Assembly: GCF_040605455.1 (NCBI RefSeq)
Contig: NZ_JBEXCV010000054.1
Span: 1 to 52,230, forward strand
Source of the DNA: Embleya sp040605455
GTDB lineage: Bacteria; Actinomycetota; Actinomycetes; Streptomycetales; Streptomycetaceae
Direction: 5' to 3'
DNA: 52,230 bases
In this document: positions 8,289 to 15,651 of the stretch, piece after piece
Numbering within the stretch: the first letter of the stretch is position 1
Layout of the letters: every line of letters begins with the position of its first letter
Position numbers and translations under genes: made by a program
Notes under the pieces: generated by a model
What the model was told of the DNA's origin: nothing
Seen by the model: the letters and a program-made list of their open reading frames with translations, nothing else
Databases searched by the model: none

Positions 8289-9103
8289 GTGTCGTGGTGG
8301 CCAGTGACCTGGATCGCACCCTCGTCTACTCCAGGGCCGCCGCCCGATTGGGCCTGGCGGCGACGGACCCGACGCCCGAGCTGGTGTGCGTGGAGGAGTA
8401 CGACGGCGGGCCGATGTCGTTCGTCACGCGGGACGCCGTCGCGTTGCTCGCCGAACTGGCCGAGCGGACCACTTTCGTGCCCACCACCACGCGCACCCGT
8501 GAGCAGTACGGCCGGATCGTACTGCCGGGTCGGGCACCGGAGTTCGCGATCTGCGCGAACGGCGGCCACCTGCTCGTGAACGGCGAGAGCGACCCGGACT
8601 GGCATGCGCAAGTGCACAAGGGCCTGGCCGAGAACGCCGCTCCGCTGCCGGAGGTGGTGGCCCATCTGGAACGGGTCGCCCGTCCCGAGTGGACCCACAA
8701 ACTCCGGGTGGCCGAGGACCTGTTCACCTACCTGGTGGTGGAACGGGCCGAGCTGCCGTCCGAATTCGTGCCCGAGACGACCGCGTGGGCGGCCGAGCGC
8801 GGCTACGGCGTCTCGCTCCAGGGTCGCAAGCTCTATTTCGTTCCGGAGGCGCTGACCAAGGGCGACGCGGTGCGCGAGGTGGCTCGGCGGGCGGGCGCCG
8901 CAGCGGTGTTCGCGGCGGGCGACTCGCTCCTGGACATCGAACTCCTGCGTGCGGCGGATGCCGGGGTGCGGCCGGGGCACGGCGAACTGGCCGAGACGAA
9001 CTGGTCGGCGCCGCACGTCGAGGCGCTGACCGCCCAGGGTGTGTCGGCGGGGGAGCGGATCGCGGCCTGGCTGCTGGAGCGGAGCCGCCTGCCGGTCGAG
9101 TGA
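8285..9103 (+). CDS. HAD-superfamily phosphatase of the Ter-linked module
   Basis: 272 residues. The N-terminal DLDRTL is HAD motif I (DxDxT). The FVPTTTRT stretch supplies motif II, the conserved lysine is likely in TKGDAV, and FAAGDSLLDIELL is motif IV. The large cap between motifs II and III is as in sucrose-phosphatase/Cof-like HADs. It probably dephosphorylates the product of the two phosphoribosyltransferases. GTG 8285 overlaps the preceding stop by four bases and has GAAGGGA upstream (8271-8277), so it is the last gene of a tightly coupled operon. Confidence 0.88.
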   Translation: MSVVVASDLDRTLVYSRAAARLGLAATDPTPELVCVEEYDGGPMSFVTRDAVALLAELAERTTFVPTTTRTREQYGRIVLPGRAPEFAICANGGHLLVNGESDPDWHAQVHKGLAENAAPLPEVVAHLERVARPEWTHKLRVAEDLFTYLVVERAELPSEFVPETTAWAAERGYGVSLQGRKLYFVPEALTKGDAVREVARRAGAAAVFAAGDSLLDIELLRAADAGVRPGHGELAETNWSAPHVEALTAQGVSAGERIAAWLLERSRLPVE

Positions 9104-9424
9104 CTGGGCGATCCCGGCGCCGGGATGGAGCGGGCGAGCCGCCGTGGTTGCCGGCCGGGCCGGATCCGGCGGCGAACGCCCTGGTCGCCGGCGTCCCGGC
9201 GCGGGTGGGTCCGGTGGTGCGTCGGGTGCCGGCTCGGGAAGTGCTTCGGGAGGCTTCGGGCAGCCCGGAAAGCCGACATCCGCACCGTGAGCGGGACGCG
9301 GTGCGGATGTAAACCTGACGCCGGGGGGCCGGCTGTGCCCGACCGTGGCGCTGCGCGGGCTCGGGCGGTGTGCGGTGCCGGCGCGGTGGTCGGAGCCGGG
9401 TCCGGACCCGGGCCGGGCCCGGGC
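9104..9424. other. Convergent intergenic region
   Basis: About 320 bases between converging genes. Apart from the palindrome at 9111 it holds only GC-rich repeats (CCGGGCC-type runs at 9400-9423) that could fold as a terminator for either strand. No coding frame is convincing. Confidence 0.6.
9111..9126. terminator. Palindrome just after the HAD gene
   Basis: Perfect 16-bp palindrome ATCCCGGCGCCGGGAT, seven bases after the stop codon. As RNA it would form a 6-bp stem with a 4-base loop. It is a weak terminator by itself. Confidence 0.4.
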
Positions 9425-9904
9425 TCAGACGCAGGCGCCGCGCACGGTCAGTAGTTCGGCCCGGGCGTGCAACTGCCGCCCGCACTCCATGTCGAAGGTC
9501 AGCTCGAAGCCGTCGCGCGCCGCCCGCACCCGGGTCAGTGCCACCTCGGTGAATCGGTCGAGCGCGCCGCACAACTCGTGCATGACCAACCCGGTCGAGG
9601 ACAGGCCGAGCACCGTGCCGTCGCCCAGGGTCACCAGGTCGCAGCCGCGGTTGCCGGCCGCCGCCTGGGCATCGGTCACCCGCAGCGGGCCGCGGCCGAG
9701 CGAGTGCAGCCAGGTGACTGCCTGGCGATGCAGCACCGCGCGCTCCTCCTCGTACGCCAGGACCATCATGCGGTGCATGTCGGTCATGTCGTTCGTGTGC
9801 AGCGGCAGTGCGGGGGCGGTCCCCGGGGCGCGGCGCAACGCGCGCAGACTCGGCAGCGCGAGCACGAGGAGAAGGGCGAGCAGGAGTATCAAGAGCACGG
9901 ACAT
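9425..9904 (-). CDS. Small membrane-anchored protein, function unknown
   Basis: 159 residues. The first 20 form a strong hydrophobic helix (MSVLLILLLALLLVLALPSL) followed by Arg, so a signal anchor with a cytoplasmic C-terminal domain is likely. The soluble part has a short His/Met-rich segment (HTNDMTDMHRMMVLAYEEE) and no fold I recognise. ATG 9904 is preceded by a GGGAA site; the frame extends upstream to 9964 with a basic, unlikely N-terminus. It lies between the Ter operon and the coiled-coil gene and may belong to the same island, but this is only position. Confidence 0.65.
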   Translation of the reverse strand: MSVLLILLLALLLVLALPSLRALRRAPGTAPALPLHTNDMTDMHRMMVLAYEEERAVLHRQAVTWLHSLGRGPLRVTDAQAAAGNRGCDLVTLGDGTVLGLSSTGLVMHELCGALDRFTEVALTRVRAARDGFELTFDMECGRQLHARAELLTVRGACV

Positions 9905-10158
9905 GTGCGACTTCCCGGTGTCGGCAAGTGGTCGACGGCGCGGCGCACGGGGTTTCGGACCCATGAACCGGGACCAAGGTCCCGAAGTCGGCCGGTCCGA
10001 CGACTTTAAACCTTAAATTTCGGGAAGGTGGCCGAAGGTGCCGATTCTTTACCCGACTGGTCGAACATGGCGACGATTCCACTACACTGAGTTGCGTAAA
10101 GTGCGTTTAATACGAAAAATGTCGCTTTTCTTGTTTCGAATAGTGACGCACCGTGATG

Positions 10159-11499
10159 TCAGTGCGGTCCGGGGCCGGCCCGGTCCTCGCGGATGACCTG
10201 CACGGTGGCCGCGACCTCGGCCCGGATGGCGCGGGTCTCGCTGAGGAAGCGCCACCAGTCCGGTCGCGGGTTCTCCGGTTCGGCGACGATCGCCTCCAGA
10301 CGAAAGACCAGCGCGTCCAGCCGGCGGGCGTAGCGCTCCTCGGCGTTGGCGCGGCCTCCGAGCGCGAGCCGCTGGGCGTCGCGCAGCGCGAATCGCGTGC
10401 GCTCCAACTCGGCCTCGGGGTCGCGGGCCACCTCCTCCAGCGCACGCAGGCGGTCGTTGACCGAGGCCATCGCCTCGTCGGCGTCCTTGAGGGTGGCTCG
10501 TGCGGTGGCCAGGCGGCTGACCGCGTCGGCGTACTCGCCGCGTCCGGCCGCGGCGCCGGCCTCCTCCAGGCGGGCGTGCGCGACACCCAGCGACTGGCGG
10601 GCCTTGGCCGGGACCTGCTCCAGATCGGTCCAACAGGACTGGACGTAGTCGCGGCGCAGGCGGTGCAGGGCGGGTTCGACGCCGACCAGCCGGGACTCCA
10701 GGGCCTGGGCGCGGGTGCGCAGCGAGGACAGCCGATTGGTCACCTCCTCGCGCTGTCTGGGCAGCCGTTCGGCCTCGGCGCGCAATTCGCCGGCCGAGGT
10801 CTCGATTCGGCGCGCGATCTCCAGCGTGCCCGGAATACCGAGCGCGGCCGGGCCTCGGTCCAGCTCGGCCAGATCGATCCGGATCGCGGCCAGGCGGGCG
10901 GTGAGGCCGCTCGTGCCCAGGCCGGCCCGCTCGGTGTCGGCGACCGCCTCGGCGGCTTCGGCGGCGGCCCGGCGGGCCCGATCCACAGCCGGCGGCAACT
11001 GCCCGAGCGCTTGCTCGGCATCGACGAGCAGCGGGCCGAGCGAGGTGCCGAACCGGTCCAGGTCCTGGCGGACCGCGTCCAGCTTGCGGGCGGTCTCGGT
11101 CAAGTCCCGACGGGCCGCCTCGTATTCGTCGGTCTCCAGTTCGACGTCCAGCGGATACCGGTCCATCAGCGCGATGTATGCCGCGCTCGCCTCGTCGATC
11201 CGCAGGCTGACCGCGGCGAAGCTGCGCAGTGCGTCCTCGGTGCCGCGCGCGCCGCGGACGGCCCGGACCGTCTCCAGCGAGAGCATCATGTCCCGCTGCG
11301 CGGTGTCGAGCTGGAGGAATGCCTCGCCCGCCGCCTCCCGGGCGGCCAGCGCCGCCGAGCGGGCGGCGTCCTTGCGCCGACGCCACGGGCGCGTCTCGCC
11401 GCCGGCGAACGCGGTCGGGAGCAGGGCCAAGAGCAGCGGCGCGAGCGTGATCGACAGCGGAAGGCCGACCCCGAGGGACCGTCGTGCGGATCCGACCAC
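10159..11499 (-). CDS. Membrane-anchored coiled-coil protein, function unknown
   Basis: 446 residues from a GTG at 11499 with GGGAG eight bases upstream; an adjacent GTG at 11502 is equally possible. Residues about 8-30 (LGVGLPLSITLAPLLLALLP) form one membrane segment. The remainder is almost wholly Ala/Glu/Arg/Leu helix with heptad spacing, interrupted near residue 200 and again near 290, which predicts a long coiled coil. No enzyme motif is visible. Such architectures are often scaffolds or stress-response partners at the membrane. The neighbouring Ter genes suggest, without proving, a link. Confidence 0.75.
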   Translation of the reverse strand: MVGSARRSLGVGLPLSITLAPLLLALLPTAFAGGETRPWRRRKDAARSAALAAREAAGEAFLQLDTAQRDMMLSLETVRAVRGARGTEDALRSFAAVSLRIDEASAAYIALMDRYPLDVELETDEYEAARRDLTETARKLDAVRQDLDRFGTSLGPLLVDAEQALGQLPPAVDRARRAAAEAAEAVADTERAGLGTSGLTARLAAIRIDLAELDRGPAALGIPGTLEIARRIETSAGELRAEAERLPRQREEVTNRLSSLRTRAQALESRLVGVEPALHRLRRDYVQSCWTDLEQVPAKARQSLGVAHARLEEAGAAAGRGEYADAVSRLATARATLKDADEAMASVNDRLRALEEVARDPEAELERTRFALRDAQRLALGGRANAEERYARRLDALVFRLEAIVAEPENPRPDWWRFLSETRAIRAEVAATVQVIREDRAGPGPH

Positions 11500-12195
11500 C
11501 ACGCCTGCTCCCGTCACCGTGCGAACCGTGCCCACTCCATCCTGCCCATCCTTCCAGGTGCAGTCCGATGGAGGTCCACCAAGTGTCCGTGTGGGGCGAG
11601 CCCGACCGGGCGGATGGGCTGCGGTGGGTTCGGATATTGCGATGTATTTGCGTGCGCGAGCCTGTGCGGTCACCGCGTGTGATCACCCGTGTTCGCGGTC
11701 AACCACCGGCGACAGCCGAGGACGAATCGAGTACCGTCCGTCCTTTTCCGGCCATCGGCGCGGCGTACTCGCCGCCACGCTCGTCGGCGCGGTACGGCGT
11801 GGCGTGCCGCTCGCGGGCGGCGCGGATTCGGCGCAGTGGGCGTAAGGGCGACTGCGGCATCCGGGTCGAGGACGGCCGGGCCACGCGCTTCACCCTGCGG
11901 TATTTGGCCGGGGGTGCGCTGTGCAAGGACCTCGCGCCGGCCGGCGCCGGCCGCGCCGGCGGGCGTCGTGGAGCGCAGGCTCGCGTCGACGGGTGCGGGG
12001 CTGTCGGCGGTCGGCCACGATCCGCCGTTGTTGCGGTGCCGGTGCGATCGGGTGGTGGAGTATCCGGGCTGAACCCGGGCGCGCCGGTCCGGGCCCGGGC
12101 CGCATTTCACGGCCGGGCCCGGCGGCGCGGTGTGTCGCGTTCGACTGCCGGGCGGGTGGTGTGCCGCGTTCGGTCGCCTGGCCGGCGGTGTTCGG
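11500..12195. other. Long intergenic region without a supported gene
   Basis: About 700 bases upstream of the coiled-coil gene and downstream of the LPMO remnant. Several open frames exist on both strands, but their composition is Arg/Pro/Gly-rich and looks like the shadow of high GC. A GGCGCCGGCCGCGCCGGC-type run lies near 11940-11960. I see no gene, RNA or clear promoter. Confidence 0.55.
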
Positions 12196-12603
12196 TCAGA
12201 ACTTCACGTCGGAGCACGAGTAGAACGCGTTTTCGGTGTCCGCGACGTCCCAGACCGCGAAGATCAGCGCCTGGCCGGTGCGGCCGGCCGGGAGGGTGCA
12301 CGTGTGCACGGTGTGTGCGGCGGGCAGGGCGCCGCCGTACGGGACGGTCAAAAACGGCGTGCTCTCGATCTGCGCGCGGCTGATCGGCTGGGTGGGATTC
12401 CAGCTCGGCTTGGTGATGTAGTAGCGGAACGTGCTGGTCGAGTGCCGGGCCTCGATCTCCCAGGTGAAGCTGAACGAGGCGCCCGAGGTGAGTGCGGTGG
12501 TCGGCCAGGTGCCGTTCCGCGGGTCGTCGAGCGGGGCCCACCGGCCGTCCGCGCCGGCGCACAACTTCCCGTCGGTGCGACCTGCGCGAGTCGCGTGCCT
12601 TCG
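12196..12603 (-). pseudogene. 5'-truncated AA10 lytic polysaccharide monooxygenase
   Basis: The reading frame encodes the C-terminal about two thirds of a chitin-type AA10 LPMO. FSFTWEIEARHSTSTFRYY contains the second copper-brace histidine, followed by ITKPSWNPTQP, VPYGGALPAAH and VWDVADTENAFYSCSDV. It parallels Serratia CBP21 from the middle of that protein to its end. The signal peptide, the mature N-terminal histidine of the copper brace and the first about 60 residues are absent. The frame is closed by a TAA at 12604-12606 and has no ATG or GTG, only a TTG at 12564. Without the N-terminal histidine it cannot be an active LPMO, so I call it a remnant. Confidence 0.8.
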
Positions 12604-12777
12604 TTACCGGGAGCGCCCGTTCACGGTAGGAGGGTCGCTTCGAGGCGGTCAATGGTCTGGACCAGCGTCGGCACAATCTGGCGAACGCGAGGTGGGCCGA
12701 CGGGCGTTGCCCGGCTCGGGTCGCCGGTCCGGCGGCCGACGACGGCGATCGCGGCCGCAGGTGCCCGAGCCGCGTCC

Positions 12778-13683
12778 TCAGCCGAGCGGTTCCGGGATCG
12801 GCACGGCCACGCCGGACACCCGCACTCGCGAGTCGTCGGCGCGCAGGTCGACGGTCAGCACGCCGGGGCGGCCCAGGTCCCCGCCCTGGTGCAGCGTGAG
12901 TGTGGCGGGCGGACGGACGAGGCCCAGGGACCGCAGGTAGTGGCCGAGGGCGGCGGCCGCGGCGCCGGTGGCCGGGTCTTCGACGACGCCGCCGATCGGG
13001 AACGGGTCGCGGACGTGGAAGGTGTCCGCGGACTCACGCCACACCAGTTGCAGGGTGGTCAGGTCGCGGGCGCGCATGAACTCCGCCAGACCGTCGAAGT
13101 CGTAGTGCAGCTCGGCCAGTCGGGCCCGGGTGCCGGCGGCCAGGATCAGGTGGTGGGCGCCCGCGTAGGCGTAGCTCGGCGGGATGGCCGGGTCGAGGTC
13201 GCCGGCGGCCCAGCCGAGCAGGGCCAGTGCCCGGGCGACATCGGCGGCCGGGACCTCGCCGTGGTGGGGCTCGACGCTGGTCAGCGTGGCGCGGAGACTG
13301 CCGTCGGCGGCGGCGACCACGTCGACCGGGACGATGCCGGCACGGGTGGCGAAGACGAGTTCGCCGGGGCCGATCCGTTCGGCGACCGCGACCGCCGCCG
13401 CGACGGTGGCATGGCCACAGAAGGAGACCTCGGCCAGCGGGCTGAAGTAGCGCACGTCGAAGGCCCGGGCCGCCGCAGCGTCCTCGCCGGTACCGGATCG
13501 GGTGAGGAACGCGGTTTCGGAGTAGCCGAGTTCGGCAGCGATCGCGAGCATCGCCGCATCGCCGAGTCCGTCTGCGGCCAGGACGACGCCGGCGGGGTTG
13601 CCGCCGGTCGGGTCGCTGGAGAAGGCGGTGTAGCGCAGTGGCGTTCCGGCGTCCGGCGTCCTCGGATCGAGTGGTGTCGTCAT
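12778..13683 (-). CDS. PhzF-family isomerase/epimerase-like protein
   Basis: 301 residues, normal for PhzF/YHI9-type proteins with two similar halves. Visible features are the N-terminal TGGNPAGVVL, the active-site glutamate in ELGYSETAFL, and the conserved VSFCGHATVAAA and EDPATGAAAAALGHYL blocks. The family shifts double bonds or protonates small cyclic acids; the substrate here is unknown and most such genes lie outside phenazine clusters. The ATG at 13683 overlaps the TGA of the preceding serine-hydrolase remnant (ATGA), so it was once translated as the second gene of that operon. Confidence 0.9.
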   Translation of the reverse strand: MTTPLDPRTPDAGTPLRYTAFSSDPTGGNPAGVVLAADGLGDAAMLAIAAELGYSETAFLTRSGTGEDAAAARAFDVRYFSPLAEVSFCGHATVAAAVAVAERIGPGELVFATRAGIVPVDVVAAADGSLRATLTSVEPHHGEVPAADVARALALLGWAAGDLDPAIPPSYAYAGAHHLILAAGTRARLAELHYDFDGLAEFMRARDLTTLQLVWRESADTFHVRDPFPIGGVVEDPATGAAAAALGHYLRSLGLVRPPATLTLHQGGDLGRPGVLTVDLRADDSRVRVSGVAVPIPEPLG

Positions 13684-14172
13684 GTCGAGGCGCAACGCTT
13701 TTCGGCAGTGGGGGATTCCTGGGCGGTCCGGGTTCGGATGCCGGCCGCCAGGCGCCGGAAGTCGCGCATCAGGACGGGCGGGGTGGGCCCGGACAGTTCC
13801 AGCTGGGTGAGCGGGACGGCGGCGGTGCCGGTGGACGGGACCATGTGCGCCGCCGCGCCGGTGCCGCCCACCCAGCCGTAGCGGCCGGGGACGTTCCACG
13901 CGTTGACGGCCGCGACGTCGACCGAGCCGCCGAAGCCCCAGCCCTGGCCCTCAAGGAAGAGGTGGGCCGCGTCTCGTTGGCGCGCGCGTGAGCGACGCGA
14001 TGCGAAAGGTGGTGTCCCGGGCCATCGGGACGGTGCCGGCGGCGTCGAGCGAGCCGACCGCCCGTACCGCCACCCGGTCGTGGCGCGCGACGAGGGCCAC
14101 CGCTCCCGGTACCGGTCCGGTCTCGACGTGGGACTTCAGGAGCTCGTGCAGGCTGCTTGCCGGGTCGGTCAT
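13680..14172 (-). pseudogene. Serine hydrolase (beta-lactamase family) with internal deletion
   Basis: The N-terminal 67 residues (start 14172; VPGAVALVARHDRVAV, RDTTFRIASLT) match the class C beta-lactamase/serine-hydrolase family up to the catalytic S-x-x-K, but the lysine is gone. From about 13984 the frame runs into TGA. Another frame resumes at HLFLEGQGWGFGG and continues to the family C-terminus (GWVGGTGAAAH, PPVLMRDFRRLA), stopping at 13680. Roughly 200 codons between the two parts are missing and the frame is shifted. The upstream GAGAGGG site is intact. The protein cannot be functional. Confidence 0.85.
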
Positions 14173-14533
14173 CGGGCCACCCTCTCGTGCGTACGCGCGG
14201 TCGAGCGTCCGGTAGGGAGACCCCCACGTGCCGCGGAATCATCGGTCCGGGTCTGCCCGGCACGGCTTCTTCGTGCGGACGCCAGAATATGAGCCGCACT
14301 TGATGTTCCGGGCACATTCGCGTGACGGCCCGGGGGGTTCGACGCGTTCTATCTAGTGGGTACACGCGCGACGCTGGTCGGGGTCGGGGAGACGTCGGCC
14401 GGGTCAGGCATCGTGCCCGGTGGGAACGGCCCGGTCAGTCGACGTGTGAGTGATCCTCGGGGCACCTGCCGGCACGGCCTCCGGGTGGGAGTACGACACT
14501 TGGTCGAACGGACGTCGAGGAGACAGCAGGCCG
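14173..14533. other. Divergent intergenic region
   Basis: About 360 bases between the serine-hydrolase remnant (leftward) and the membrane protein at 14534 (rightward). It should contain both promoters, but no pair of well-spaced -35/-10 hexamers stands out. No RNA sector gene is seen. Confidence 0.5.
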
Positions 14534-15514
14534 ATGGGATCCCCGGGATCTGAGGAGCAGGAACTGGCGGCCGCGATGCGGACGGCGGCGTCGGAGGTGG
14601 TGCTGCCGGCCGGGTTGGTCGCGGGGGGAATCACCCGGGGCCGGCAGATGCGGCGGGCCCGTCGGATTCGCATGGGCGCCTCGGTCGTGGCGGTGTTGGC
14701 CGTGGCGGGCACCGGTCTGGTGGTGGCGAGCGGGACGGAGCGGGCGCCGAGGAGTCGGGAGGCCTCGGGGGCGGCGGCGGTGGTCGTCGACTCGACCCTG
14801 CCGAGTACGAGTCCCGGGCCGGAAGCCGGGGGGACCCGGGCCGGGAAGGAACCGGTCTCGGCCCAGGCGATCGCCCTGATACTGCTGCAGATTCAATGGA
14901 CGGACGGCAAACAGGTGGAGCCCAAGGGGGCCTCGCTCCCACTGAATCCGGGCGATGCCACGAACCCGGTGGGCGCTTCCGCCTCCATCCTGCTCAACAA
15001 CGTCAACGGATTCACCCGCCTGACGGTGCAGGTGATGTCGAGTACACCGAAGTCTTTCGCGTCCGACTGCTCGGAGGCCACCAAGGCCGGCGGCATCTGT
15101 CGGCCCTTCGCCGAGCCGGACGGCACGCGTGGATACATCGCGGAGTACATCTCGGGCGGTGGCTCGACGGTCGGGGGGAGCGGGCAATCGGGGGCGGTTC
15201 CGCCGGGTGCGTTGGTCCGGTCTGTGCGATTGACGCGCCCGGACGGAGTGGAGATCTCGGTGACGGCGGCGGCCGAGCGCGCGCCCGCAGGTGTCGTGGG
15301 GGCCACGATGCCGCTTGCGATGGATCGGCTCAAGGAAACCGCCCTGTCGACCGTGTGGCAGCTCTGGGTGGACCCGGAGGTCAATCGGATCGCGCGGGGG
15401 AAGGTGGTCGGTTTCGAGGACCAGGCCGGCAAACCGCCCCACACGGCATCCCGGGCGCCGCTGACCTCGTTCCCGCCCGTGAGTCCGCCGAGCCGTCCGG
15501 CTCCGACGCCCTAG
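14534..15514 (+). CDS. Single-pass membrane protein, anti-sigma-like layout, function unknown
   Basis: 326 residues. A short cytoplasmic part (1-45, ending in the basic RGRQMRRARRIR) is followed by one membrane helix at about 48-67 (ASVVAVLAVAGTGLVVAS). A low-complexity Pro/Ser linker leads to an extracytoplasmic domain of about 220 residues with two cysteines (SDCSEATKAGGIC) and a Pro-rich end. This layout is common in proteins encoded after ECF sigma factors in Streptomyces, but no sigma gene is present here and no zinc-binding anti-sigma motif is visible. ATG 14534 is preceded by GAGGAGA (14516-14522). Confidence 0.75.
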   Translation: MGSPGSEEQELAAAMRTAASEVVLPAGLVAGGITRGRQMRRARRIRMGASVVAVLAVAGTGLVVASGTERAPRSREASGAAAVVVDSTLPSTSPGPEAGGTRAGKEPVSAQAIALILLQIQWTDGKQVEPKGASLPLNPGDATNPVGASASILLNNVNGFTRLTVQVMSSTPKSFASDCSEATKAGGICRPFAEPDGTRGYIAEYISGGGSTVGGSGQSGAVPPGALVRSVRLTRPDGVEISVTAAAERAPAGVVGATMPLAMDRLKETALSTVWQLWVDPEVNRIARGKVVGFEDQAGKPPHTASRAPLTSFPPVSPPSRPAPTP

Positions 15515-15519
15515 TCGTA

Positions 15520-15559
15520 TTCACCCCTGAGGTTCACCCTTGAGGTTTCACCCTTGAGG
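15520..15559. repeat. Three tandem 13-bp repeats
   Basis: TTCACCC(C/T)TGAGG occurs three times in direct order (15520-15532, 15533-15545, 15547-15559) immediately after the stop codon of the membrane protein. The function is unknown; it may be a replication-slippage product. Confidence 0.8.
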
Positions 15560-15586
15560 TCGGCGCGCCGTGTCGGACCGATGACG

Positions 15587-15623
15587 CGGCTGCGCCGCCC
15601 CCGGGGAGGGAGCGGCGCAGCCG
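15587..15623. terminator. Bidirectional hairpin between convergent genes
   Basis: Perfect 12-bp stem (15587-15598 with 15612-15623) and a 13-base loop. It is placed between the converging membrane-protein gene and the GH5 gene. Confidence 0.8.
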
Positions 15624-15651
15624 GGTGGGTCGAGCGCTCGCGGTGGGTCGG

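Noticed and set aside
9039..9454. Gly/Arg-rich frames after the HAD gene as small peptides
   Set aside because: No ribosome site, no leader or core pattern, and composition equal to random GC-rich sequence.
11670..12110. Open frames of 100-300 residues on both strands
   Set aside because: They are Arg/Pro/Ala-rich, without ribosome sites or family motifs, as expected for random frames in very GC-rich DNA.
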